A DNA stretch of 21,654 nt from Christensenella sp. UBA3857. Lineage in GTDB: Bacteria; Bacillota; Clostridia; Christensenellales; CAG-138. The notes beneath the pieces were generated by a model. That model was given only the letters and a program-made list of their open reading frames with translations, did no database searches and was not told where the DNA came from. Shown piece after piece: positions 9,259 through 16,513 of the stretch. Position numbers and translations under genes: made by a program. The first letter of the stretch is position 1; every line of letters starts with the position of its first letter. The stretch lies in NCBI GenBank assembly GCA_002392505.1, contig DGHD01000002.1, positions 1 through 21,654 of the forward strand, in the 5' to 3' direction.

Positions 9259-9284
9259 GTTTCAGCCTGAAAAAGCCAACGTAT

Positions 9285-9326
9285 AAAAAAGATCCGGGGA
9301 TAGCTCATATCCCCGGATATTTCTTT
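9285..9326. terminator. Bidirectional terminator between cca and the thioredoxin-dockerin gene
   Basis: An 11-bp perfect stem (ATCCGGGGATA, 9292-9302; TATCCCCGGAT, 9308-9318) with the loop GCTCA. It is preceded by six A and followed by ATTTCTTTT, so there is a U-tract in either direction. It can end both the plus-strand cca transcript and the minus-strand dockerin transcript, which converge here. Confidence 0.9.
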
Positions 9327-9346
9327 TGTATTTCGGCTGAAAACCG

Positions 9347-9394
9347 TGTGGCTGTATTTCGTTAAGTGAATGCACCCTTCACTGGGCTGTTTTC
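9347..9394 (-). repeat. 3'-end dispersed repeat, copy C
   Basis: On the minus strand it begins 11 bases after the stop codon of the thioredoxin-dockerin gene. Its 9347-9377 part is a direct repeat of 42-72 (3 mismatches in 31). The gene-proximal part has GCCC, six bases and GGGTGC, and AGTGAA can also pair with TTCACT across it. It sits in the same position relative to its gene as copy A. Confidence 0.7.
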
Positions 9395-9405
9395 TTATTC
9401 CCGGA

Positions 9406-10548
9406 TCAGTTGATCCCCATCGACATCCTGAGAATGAGCAGGGCGTCTGCCGCAGTGATTTCGCCGTCGCCGTCGACGTCGGCCTGTTCGATCTGCTCGG
9501 GCGTAAGCTCCTGCATGCCCATTGATGCGCGCAGCGCGATGAGCGCGTCAGCCGCGGTGACTTCACCGTCGCCGTCAACGTCGCCGCCGGCGCCGCCGCC
9601 CTCATAGATGGTGTAAACGTTAAGGTTCTCCGTTATGCAGCTCAGATCATGATCCCAACCGACGAATACATAGCCGGGATGAACAGGGGGCGTGGGCGGT
9701 TCAACGGGACTTCCGTAAGGAACGGTTTTCGTCTTGATAAGCGTACCGTCAATGCTGTCGTAGAATTTGACGAAGAAGTTCCTGGGGATGTAGTTCGCGG
9801 TAATGGTGGTGGGTCCGGAGATATAAGGCGGAGTGGAAGGATTCCAGCCGGAGAAGGAATAGCCCTCTACCTGCGGTACCTCCGAAGAACTGGGATACGT
9901 GGGCTGGTAGCCGGCATGGACGCTCTGGGTCAGGAAGACCTCGCCCGTAACGCCGCAGACGAAGTCGACGTCATAATAGGTATCCGAATAGTACCCGAGC
10001 CACTGCTCGACCTTTGACTTAAGACTGTTATAGTTGGTCGAGCCGGCAATGATGTCGATGACAATGCCCTCGCTGTTGACGATGATCGTCTGCGGAAGGA
10101 AATTGTAATAGGAGAAAGCCTGGGTGAAAACGGATTCGAGTTTGACGTTGATATAGGTGTAACCCATGCTCTGGAGATAGTTGTAATCCTGAGCATATGT
10201 GGCGCCGATCCACGTTGTGCAGACGCCGACGACAAGCACGCCGCGATCCTGATATTCCTCATGTATCTGCTGGAACGCAGGCATTTCGCTGGTGCACGGA
10301 CCGCACATAGCGTCCCATGCGTTGATGACTATGACGGTATTCGCCGCAAAATCCGCCGCGGTGAGGAAATCGGTGGTGGAAGCCTGACCGCCGGCAGTGA
10401 TATAAGGGGCGTTTACGTCTGAAATATCCATACCGACAGGCAGCGCCCTTGTTTCACCGGCAGCCGGGACTTCCGTCTCCCGTGCGTAAACAGGTACGAT
10501 AACTGCAAGCATCAAAGCGACAAGAGCCAAAGCTAAAACGCGTTTCAT
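9406..10548 (-). CDS. Secreted thioredoxin-fold protein with InlB-like repeats and dockerin
   Basis: A 380-residue multidomain secreted protein. Residues 1-22 are a signal peptide ending near VYA. Residues about 60-185 are a TlpA/ResA-like thioredoxin fold with the redox motif CGPC (Cys82, Cys85) and the cis-proline LPQT at 151-154. Met81 replaces the usual Trp before the first Cys. Residues about 193-316 hold two repeats with GYxFxGW cores (near 229 and 292) that resemble InlB B/Flg_new repeats. Residues 322-380 are a type I dockerin with two DVDGDGE calcium loops, each followed by TAADAL. I chose ATG at 10548 over the upstream in-frame TTG because AGGAGG lies 7 bases before it and the signal peptide follows directly. 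G+C is low in the thioredoxin part (52 of 120 bases over 10081-10200) but high in the dockerin. Function is not known; an extracellular disulfide or redox role in a cohesin-bound complex is inferred. Confidence 0.88.
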   Translation of the reverse strand: MKRVLALALVALMLAVIVPVYARETEVPAAGETRALPVGMDISDVNAPYITAGGQASTTDFLTAADFAANTVIVINAWDAMCGPCTSEMPAFQQIHEEYQDRGVLVVGVCTTWIGATYAQDYNYLQSMGYTYINVKLESVFTQAFSYYNFLPQTIIVNSEGIVIDIIAGSTNYNSLKSKVEQWLGYYSDTYYDVDFVCGVTGEVFLTQSVHAGYQPTYPSSSEVPQVEGYSFSGWNPSTPPYISGPTTITANYIPRNFFVKFYDSIDGTLIKTKTVPYGSPVEPPTPPVHPGYVFVGWDHDLSCITENLNVYTIYEGGGAGGDVDGDGEVTAADALIALRASMGMQELTPEQIEQADVDGDGEITAADALLILRMSMGIN

Positions 10549-10555
10549 AATAAAT

Positions 10556-10561
10556 CCTCCT
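10556..10561 (-). promoter_or_regulatory. RBS deciding the start of the thioredoxin-dockerin gene
   Basis: Minus-strand AGGAGG, 7 bases before ATG at 10548. It places translation start at MKRVLALAL and makes the longer TTG-initiated form (from 10587) unlikely. Confidence 0.85.
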
Positions 10562-10592
10562 TGGAAAGAATCGTCCCTTGCGGACAATATAC

Positions 10593-10621
10593 ATTATACC
10601 ATTCCAACGTGCGGTCCGCAA
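10593..10621 (-). promoter_or_regulatory. Promoter of the thioredoxin-dockerin gene
   Basis: On the minus strand TTGCGG (10616-10621), 17 bases, then TATAAT (10593-10598) with the TGG extension. The leader would be about 40 bases. It is divergent from the AEC transporter promoter, with the two -35 boxes about 40 bases apart. Confidence 0.75.
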
Positions 10622-10661
10622 TATCGTTAAGGCTATTTTTACATTATTTTTATGGATTGTT

Positions 10662-10690
10662 TTGCCATAATCGGAGTTTTATGCTATAAT
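10662..10690 (+). promoter_or_regulatory. Promoter of the AEC transporter-gltX-msrA unit
   Basis: TTGCCA (10662-10667), 17 bases, TATAAT (10685-10690) with the TGC extension. Transcription would start near 10697. It appears to serve all four genes up to the terminator at 15015-15056, since the gaps between them are 11, 23 and 12 bases. Confidence 0.75.
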
Positions 10691-10707
10691 CGTTAAAAAT
10701 CATGCAT

Positions 10708-10722
10708 GCGGCCGCGCGCCGC
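10708..10722 (+). promoter_or_regulatory. GC-only hairpin in the AEC transporter leader
   Basis: GCGGC, CGCGC loop, GCCGC: a 5-bp all-GC stem inside a leader of about 40 bases, just before the weak ribosome-binding match AGGTAG near 10727. It could limit translation of the transporter, but the stem is short and could be chance in this G+C-rich DNA. Confidence 0.3.
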
Positions 10723-10736
10723 GCACAGGTAGAACT

Positions 10737-11774
10737 ATGTTCGATACTCTTCTTCACTCCCTTGCCGCAGTTGCGATAGTCATGGCGATAGTCGCCATAG
10801 GCTGGCTTTTCGCGCACAAGGGCTACATAAAGCGGGAGCATAAGGGCCTGATGACCAAGCTCATAATCAACGCCGGCATGCCCGCGCTCGTTATGAGCAA
10901 TATTCTCGGCTCGCTCAAGCTCGAGAACATGGGCAACCCGCTCGTCCTGATCGGCATACCCGTGCTCTCCATGGCGACGACGCTCCTCATCGGCATAATC
11001 CTTGCGCTGATAATAAAGCCCTCGCCCGTAAGGCGCGGCGGGTTCATCGTCATGTGCGCGTTCTCGAACTCGATATTCGTCGGGCTCCCCATGAACCGCG
11101 GGCTATTCGGCGATCAGGCGATACCGTACGTGATGCTCTTTTACATGGTTAACACCACGTTTTTCTGGACGGTCGGCAATTATCTTATCAATAAGAGCGG
11201 CGAAGCGGGACGCGGCGAAAAAACGAAGTTCGATCTCAAAACGGGCTTGAAGAAGCTCCTCTCGCCGCCCCTCATTGCGCTCGCGATAGCGATACCGCTC
11301 CTTGTGATAAAATACAAGCTCAAGCAGAGCCCCTCGTTCCTCGAGGCGTTCTATTCTTGGGGACCTCATTCCACGGTGCTTCTCGTAAAGGATTCGGTCC
11401 TGAAGATGTGCGAGTACGTCGGCAATATCGTGACGCCGCTCGCGCTGCTCTATATCGGTTCCGCGCTGCATGAATACGGCTTCAAGTCATTGAAGCCCGA
11501 TAAGGACATGATCGCCGCGATCGCGGTGCGTTTTATACTCGCTCCGGCGACGATGCTGATGCTGTGCAAGCTCCTGAATGTCGGCGGGATCGGCTCCGGC
11601 GTGTTCGTAGTGGAGGCGGCTATGCCCGTAATGACGCAGGCGGTCGTGCTTGCCGCGTCCTGCGACGCGGACGAAAGCTTCGTCGCCGCGGGTATGTGCC
11701 TGACGACGCTCGGCTGCTTCGTGCTCGTGCCGCTCCTCATGCTGATAATGCGGCTCATCGGGCTTGCCGCGTGA
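10737..11774 (+). CDS. AEC (auxin efflux carrier) family transporter
   Basis: A 345-residue integral membrane protein. Hydrophobic segments alternate along most of its length, roughly 8-10 helices, with a long cytoplasmic loop around residues 150-175. NAGMPALVMSNI near 47 and NSIFVGLPMNRGLFG near 107 are the conserved family segments (the N-x-x-F-x-GLP signature). Bacterial AEC proteins export or import small organic anions such as malate, but the substrate cannot be read from sequence. ATG at 10737 follows a weak site; the preceding promoter is good. It is the first gene of a plus-strand run with a lipoprotein gene 11 bases downstream, then gltX and msrA, which suggests convenience of cotranscription rather than shared function. 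Confidence 0.88.
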   Translation: MFDTLLHSLAAVAIVMAIVAIGWLFAHKGYIKREHKGLMTKLIINAGMPALVMSNILGSLKLENMGNPLVLIGIPVLSMATTLLIGIILALIIKPSPVRRGGFIVMCAFSNSIFVGLPMNRGLFGDQAIPYVMLFYMVNTTFFWTVGNYLINKSGEAGRGEKTKFDLKTGLKKLLSPPLIALAIAIPLLVIKYKLKQSPSFLEAFYSWGPHSTVLLVKDSVLKMCEYVGNIVTPLALLYIGSALHEYGFKSLKPDKDMIAAIAVRFILAPATMLMLCKLLNVGGIGSGVFVVEAAMPVMTQAVVLAASCDADESFVAAGMCLTTLGCFVLVPLLMLIMRLIGLAA

Positions 11775-11785
11775 AAGGAAAGACC

Positions 11786-13021
11786 ATGGATCTTCTCAAA
11801 AAAACGGCTGTTTTGCTCCTTGCGGCGGCATTGACCGCGGCGGCGTTTTCGGGCTGCCGCAAAAACGGGGAGCCGGACGCGTCCCCCGCTCCCGAGGAGA
11901 CTACCGCGCCGGAGGTCGACTATACCGTCAGGCACGTCATACGCTACTGGCCGGAGGACGCCGATTACGAGACCTGTGATTACGCGCTCGTTGCCGAAAT
12001 GCCCCAGTTCCCGCTTACAGAGACTTACGGCTATGCCATGAACAAGGCGGTGGAAGGGTATTTCGACTCGCTCGCCGAAAGGATCGAGACCGAATACATC
12101 CCCGCATCGGCGGTAAAGCCGCCGCATACCGACGTTACCTGCCGCGTTTCGCACGCGGACGGCATAACGAACGTGGTGTTTTCCGAAACGCACGCGTATC
12201 CCGAGCAGCCGTATCACGAGACCCGGGTAATAATGCTTAATGAACGCGGCGAGGAGGTCAACCTCTGCGACCGCTTCCTTGATTACCACGCCGATGAGGA
12301 CGTTTCCCGAGCGATCGAAAAGCTGATCGCCGGCGATAACCGGTTCTATCAGAAGACCGCGGAGGAGATCGCCCGGCTTATCGATATCCGGCATGGCGCC
12401 GAGGCGACCGGGAACGGCTGCCGCATATACGTCAGGGAAGGGCTGCTCGCGCCCCTCGACGAGGGAGAGCTCGGCTTCGAGCTTGAATTCGCGGACGTTC
12501 TGCCGAAGCTCGTCGGCGAGGGCGGCGCGTTCACGCTTGACGAATACCGCGGTCTTATTAAGCTGCTCCGCTTCGTGACCAACGCCGTTATCGTCCGTCA
12601 GGACAGCATCGAGGACGGCCGCCTTACGCCGTATTCCGCCTGCAATTTCATGGGCCAGGCGGTGACGGAGCTCGATATCACGCCAAAGGCGGGCAGGTAC
12701 TCGGTCGATAAGGAAGCCTTTGAAGGGCTTTACCGCGCGTGCTTCGGCGCCGAGTTCCCCGGCACGGACGATAACGCCCACAGCATCCGTCTTGAGAACG
12801 GCGTTTACAGCGTCTCCGCAAAACAGCCGGAATACTGCTATAACGTGGATATCCTCGAGACCGAAAGGGACGGGGACGCCGTAAGGATCGCCGGCGATAT
12901 CATGTTCGGCGAATTCGGCTGCGCATTTTCCGAATTCGTGCTGCACGCCGCCGTCACGGTTGAAAAGAACCCCGAAAGCCCCTTCGGCTGGACGGTGAAA
13001 AGCTACAAAATGTCATTGTAA
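11786..13021 (+). CDS. Lipoprotein of unknown function
   Basis: A 411-residue exported lipoprotein. It starts MDLLKKTAVLLLAAALTAAA and has a lipobox FSGC with Cys24 as the lipidated residue, followed by a Pro/Glu/Thr-rich linker. The mature part is soluble, with two regions. One (about 70-270) contains segments such as VNLCDRFLDYHADEDVSRAI and a GELGFELEF strand, faintly like the DUF4163/DUF3298 (RsiV-type) extracellular fold. The other (about 300-411) I do not recognise. The DUF3298 resemblance is impression only. I chose ATG at 11786 because AAAGGA precedes it and the signal peptide follows at once; a longer in-frame reading from 11564 overlaps the transporter gene and is not credible. It is cotranscribed between the transporter and gltX. 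Confidence 0.8.
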   Translation: MDLLKKTAVLLLAAALTAAAFSGCRKNGEPDASPAPEETTAPEVDYTVRHVIRYWPEDADYETCDYALVAEMPQFPLTETYGYAMNKAVEGYFDSLAERIETEYIPASAVKPPHTDVTCRVSHADGITNVVFSETHAYPEQPYHETRVIMLNERGEEVNLCDRFLDYHADEDVSRAIEKLIAGDNRFYQKTAEEIARLIDIRHGAEATGNGCRIYVREGLLAPLDEGELGFELEFADVLPKLVGEGGAFTLDEYRGLIKLLRFVTNAVIVRQDSIEDGRLTPYSACNFMGQAVTELDITPKAGRYSVDKEAFEGLYRACFGAEFPGTDDNAHSIRLENGVYSVSAKQPEYCYNVDILETERDGDAVRIAGDIMFGEFGCAFSEFVLHAAVTVEKNPESPFGWTVKSYKMSL

Positions 13022-13044
13022 ACAAACGAAAGGATCATTATAAA

Positions 13045-14505
13045 ATGAAGGTCAGAACAAGATTTGCTCCCAGCCCCACCGGCTTCATGCACGTTGGGAA
13101 CCTCCGCACCGCGCTTTACGCGTGGCTTTGGGCAAAGAAGAACGACGGCGTGTTCATGCTCCGCATAGAGGATACCGATCAGGCGCGCTTCGTCGAGGGC
13201 GCGGAGGAGATGGTCTATAAGACCCTCCGCACGGCGGGCCTCACCTGGGACGAGGGTCCCGACGTGGGCGGCGATTACGGCCCCTACGTGCAGTCCGAAA
13301 GGAAGGATATGTACCTGCCCTACGCCAAACAGCTCGTCGAGATGGGCAAGGCGTATTACTGCTTCTGCACCAAGGAGGAGCTGGACGAGCGCCGCGCCGC
13401 GGTCGAGGCGGAGGGCGGCACGTTCAAATACGACAAGCACTGCCTCTCCCTCTCTAAGGAGGAGGTCGAAAGGCGCATCGCCGCGGGCGAGCCCTACGTT
13501 ATAAGGCAGAACGTGCCCACCGAGGGCAAGGCGGATTTCGACGACGCGATATTCGGGCATATCGAGGTCGACTGCAGCGAGCTCGACGATATGATACTCA
13601 TAAAGGCGGACGGCATGCCCACCTATAATTTCGCGAACGTCATCGACGATCATACCATGGGCATCACGCACGTGCTCCGCGGCATGGAGTATCTTTCCTC
13701 CACCCCGAAGTACAATCTTCTGTACGAGGCGTTCGGCTGGGAAAAGCCCACCTACGTGCATCTTACCACCATCATGCGCGACGCGACGCATAAGCTCTCC
13801 AAGCGCGACGGCGACGCAACGTTCGAGGATCTTGTGAATCTCGGCTATCTTCCCGAGGCGATAATCAATTACCTCGCCCTCGTCGGCTGGAGCCCGGGCG
13901 ACGAGCGGGAGTTTTTCACTCTCGATGAGCTCAAGGAGGCGTTCAGCCTCGAGGGGCTTTCGAAGTCCCCCGCGATCTTCGACCATAATAAGCTCAAATG
14001 GATGAACGCGGAGTACATCCGCAGGATGGACGGCGGCGCGTATTTCGAGAAGGCGAAGCCCTGGCTCTGCAAGGCGGGCGTCGGCGAAATGGCGGAGAAG
14101 CCCGAGAACGAGGAGATCTTCATCCGCATACTCCAGCCCAGGACGGAGGTCTTCTCCGATATTGCGGGCGTGGTCGATTTCCTTGCGAAGCTCGACGAGG
14201 ATTACGATATCGAGCTCTTCACCAACAAGAAGTCGAAGACCGATCCCGCGGTGTCGAAGACCGTGCTCGAGAGCGTCATACCTCTGCTTGAGGCGCTTCC
14301 CGACTGGACGGAGACCGCGCTCCACGATACGCTGATCGGCTACGCTGCCGAAAAGGGCATGAAGAACGGCACGCTCCTCTGGCCCGTTCGCATAGCGATG
14401 AGCGGACGCACCGTAACTCCCGGCGGCGCTATCGAGATCGCCGCGCTCCTCGGCAGGGAGGAGACCCTTCGCCGCTTGAGGTTGGGGCTCGAAAAACTCA
14501 GCTGA
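13045..14505 (+). CDS. gltX: Glutamate--tRNA ligase
   Basis: A 486-residue class I aminoacyl-tRNA synthetase that charges tRNA-Glu. The HIGH motif is HVGN (residues 16-19) within the family start RFAPSPTGFMHVGNLRTAL. The KMSKS motif is KLSKR at 250-254. IEDTDQ follows at 41-46. CFC at 106-108 with Tyr129 and Cys133 matches the zinc site (C-x-C, Y-x3-C) seen in E. coli GluRS. Length is normal. As in most Gram-positives it may also misacylate tRNA-Gln for GatCAB, but that cannot be decided here. ATG follows AAAGGA at about 12 bases. It lies between the lipoprotein gene and msrA. Confidence 0.97.
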   Translation: MKVRTRFAPSPTGFMHVGNLRTALYAWLWAKKNDGVFMLRIEDTDQARFVEGAEEMVYKTLRTAGLTWDEGPDVGGDYGPYVQSERKDMYLPYAKQLVEMGKAYYCFCTKEELDERRAAVEAEGGTFKYDKHCLSLSKEEVERRIAAGEPYVIRQNVPTEGKADFDDAIFGHIEVDCSELDDMILIKADGMPTYNFANVIDDHTMGITHVLRGMEYLSSTPKYNLLYEAFGWEKPTYVHLTTIMRDATHKLSKRDGDATFEDLVNLGYLPEAIINYLALVGWSPGDEREFFTLDELKEAFSLEGLSKSPAIFDHNKLKWMNAEYIRRMDGGAYFEKAKPWLCKAGVGEMAEKPENEEIFIRILQPRTEVFSDIAGVVDFLAKLDEDYDIELFTNKKSKTDPAVSKTVLESVIPLLEALPDWTETALHDTLIGYAAEKGMKNGTLLWPVRIAMSGRTVTPGGAIEIAALLGREETLRRLRLGLEKLS

Positions 14506-14517
14506 AGGGAGAAACGC

Positions 14518-15006
14518 ATGAAAACGCTGTATCTTGCAGGCGGCTGCTTCTGGGGCACGCAAAGGTTTTTCGACCAGTTCGACGGAGTAAAAAAGACCGA
14601 GACCGGCTATGCCAACGGTCCGACGGACGAAACGGATTATAAGGCGGTTTGCGCGTCCTCCGGTCACGCGGAGACGGTGAAGGTCGATTTCGACGAGAAC
14701 GAGATCGGCGTGAGCCGGCTCATGGAGTATTATTTCATGATAATCGATCCCACCTCCGTCAATAAGCAGGGCGAGGACGAGGGCGTTCAGTACCGCACCG
14801 GCGTGTATTACGAGGACGAGAGCCTCCTCCCCGAGCTGAAGGAAGCCTTTGCGGCGGAGGAAAGGAAGATCGGGGCGCCCCTTATGGTGGAGCTTATGCC
14901 CTTGATGAATTTCTGCCCCGCGGAGGAGTATCATCAGAAGTACCTCGAGAAGAACCCGACCGGGTACTGCCATATCGCCCCGTGGCTGCTGGATCTCAAA
15001 AAGTAA
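14518..15006 (+). CDS. msrA: Peptide methionine sulfoxide reductase MsrA
   Basis: A 162-residue repair enzyme that reduces the S-epimer of methionine sulfoxide in proteins. The catalytic Cys10 is in GGCFWG. The family segments GYANG (30-34), YRTGVYY (92-98) and FCPAEEYHQKYL (132-143) are present. Cys151 in GYCHI is the likely resolving cysteine. No MsrB domain is fused and no msrB is in the window. ATG follows AAGGGAG, 12 bases after the gltX stop. It is the last gene before the terminator at 15015-15056. Confidence 0.96.
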   Translation: MKTLYLAGGCFWGTQRFFDQFDGVKKTETGYANGPTDETDYKAVCASSGHAETVKVDFDENEIGVSRLMEYYFMIIDPTSVNKQGEDEGVQYRTGVYYEDESLLPELKEAFAAEERKIGAPLMVELMPLMNFCPAEEYHQKYLEKNPTGYCHIAPWLLDLKK

Positions 15007-15014
15007 GGAATGTG

Positions 15015-15056
15015 AAAAACCGGCTGATGCGTTCATACATCAGCCGGTTTTTGTTT
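15015..15056. terminator. Strong bidirectional terminator between msrA and glgA
   Basis: A 15-bp perfect stem (15015-15029 with 15038-15052) whose ends are A5 and T5, an 8-base loop, and a further GTTTT. It ends both the plus-strand transporter-gltX-msrA unit and the minus-strand glg operon. Confidence 0.95.
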
Positions 15057-15066
15057 TGATAAATCA

Positions 15067-16488
15067 TCACAGCCCGCGGTACAGTTCAAGGTATTTCTGG
15101 GCGCTCTGCCGCCAGTCGAAATCGACGGACATAGCCCGTTTCACAAGCTCCGTCCAGCGTTTTTTATTGCTGTAAACGTTGAGCGCAAGGTTCACGACGT
15201 TCGCAAACGACTCGAAGCTGTGCCCGTAGAACGAGAATCCGCAGCCTTTGTTCTCGAATTCATTATACGGCTCGACGGTATCGGCAAGCCCGCCCGTTTC
15301 GCGCACGATGGGAATGCAGCCGTAGCGCAGCGCCATCATCTGGGACAGACCGCAGGGCTCGAACCGCGAGGGCATCAGGAAAAGATCCGCGCCCGCGTAA
15401 ATGCGGCGGGCAAGCGCGTCGTTCATTTCGCGGCGGAACTCGAAATTGGGGCTTTCGTGCTGGAGCCAGGCGAAATAATCCTCATAATCCTTGTCGCCCA
15501 TGCCCAGGACCACCGCCTGCGCGCCCTCCCAAAGCAGCTTCGGGAGTATGCTCCGTATTTTGTCGACGCCCTTTTGATCGGTCAGGCGCGAGATCACGGC
15601 AAAGAGCGGCTTGTCGATATTCCTTTCAAGACCGAGCTCCTCAAGAAGCGCCTCCTTGCAGGCGGTCTTCCCCACCAGCGAATCCTTATCGAACGCCATG
15701 GGCAGCGCCTTGTCGTTCGAGGGATCGAACAGCTCGTTCGAAATGCCGTTCAGTATGCCGACGAGATCGCCCGCGCGGAGCCTGAGATCGAGATCCATCG
15801 TCTCGCCGTATTCGGGGGTGAGTATCTCCCTTGCGTAAGTGGGGCTGACGGTCGTTATGCGCGTGCAGTACCTTATGCCCGCCTTCATTGCGGAAACGCA
15901 GCCGGAGTATTCCACGCTGTTGAGCTCATCCTGCCCGAGCGAAAGCAGATCCTCCGCGAGCGGACGGCTCATTATGCCCTGGAATTTCAGATTGTGGATG
16001 GTGAAAACGGTCTTTATTCCGGCGTACTCGGGGCGCTTGGAATACTGCCTGACGAGGAGAGGAATAAAGCCCGTCTGCCAGTCGTTGCAGTGGATGACGT
16101 CCGGGATAAAATCGAGCCTTATAAGGCTTTCGAGCACCGCCTTTGCGAAGAAGCAGAAGCGTTCGTTCTCGAAGTCGCCCGCGCCGTAAACGTAATCGGC
16201 GCCGAAATAGAACTCGTTGTCTATGAACCAGTATTTGATCCCGTCAAGCTCCAGCTCGTCTACGCCGAGATATTGGTTCCTCCAGCCGAGGGCGATGGTC
16301 GTATCGAACACGTGCCGCATGGAATAACGGTAATGCTCGGGTATGAGCCGGTATTTGGGAAGCATGACGCGGATCTCGTCCCCCGGGGAAACGGAGGCGA
16401 GCGCCTTAGGCAGCGTTCCCGCGACGTCCGCGAGCCCGCCCGTTTTTATGAACGGGACGCATTCGCTTGCAGCAAAGAGTATCCTCAT
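15067..16488 (-). CDS. glgA: Glycogen synthase (ADP-glucose)
   Basis: A 473-residue GT5-family glycosyltransferase that adds glucose from ADP-glucose to the growing alpha-1,4-glucan. The N-terminal motif KTGGLADV starts at Lys15, the ADP-glucose-binding lysine. HCNDWQTGFIP and the C-terminal FEPCGLSQMMALRYG with ETGGLADTV are also diagnostic, giving the usual two Rossmann (GT-B) domains. Length is typical. AAAGGG lies 7 bases before ATG. It is the last gene of the glgB-glgC-glgD-glgA operon, 25 bases after glgD, and is followed by the terminator at 15015-15056. Confidence 0.97.
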   Translation of the reverse strand: MRILFAASECVPFIKTGGLADVAGTLPKALASVSPGDEIRVMLPKYRLIPEHYRYSMRHVFDTTIALGWRNQYLGVDELELDGIKYWFIDNEFYFGADYVYGAGDFENERFCFFAKAVLESLIRLDFIPDVIHCNDWQTGFIPLLVRQYSKRPEYAGIKTVFTIHNLKFQGIMSRPLAEDLLSLGQDELNSVEYSGCVSAMKAGIRYCTRITTVSPTYAREILTPEYGETMDLDLRLRAGDLVGILNGISNELFDPSNDKALPMAFDKDSLVGKTACKEALLEELGLERNIDKPLFAVISRLTDQKGVDKIRSILPKLLWEGAQAVVLGMGDKDYEDYFAWLQHESPNFEFRREMNDALARRIYAGADLFLMPSRFEPCGLSQMMALRYGCIPIVRETGGLADTVEPYNEFENKGCGFSFYGHSFESFANVVNLALNVYSNKKRWTELVKRAMSVDFDWRQSAQKYLELYRGL

Positions 16489-16513
16489 AATTCTGCCCTT
16501 TCAGTACGGTCTG

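Noticed and set aside
10549..10587. TTG start adding 13 residues to the thioredoxin-dockerin protein
   Set aside because: AGGAGG 7 bases before ATG at 10548 and the immediate signal peptide favour the shorter form; the TTG lies close to the predicted transcription start.
11564..11785. Longer start for the lipoprotein gene, overlapping the transporter
   Set aside because: The 74 extra residues are Arg-rich, lie in the wrong frame of the transporter gene and would bury the signal peptide. The ATG at 11786 has its own ribosome-binding site.
13003..15036. 677-codon minus-strand open frame spanning gltX and msrA
   Set aside because: It runs antisense through two unmistakable genes and their intergenic gap, has no ribosome-binding site and shows low-complexity shadow composition.
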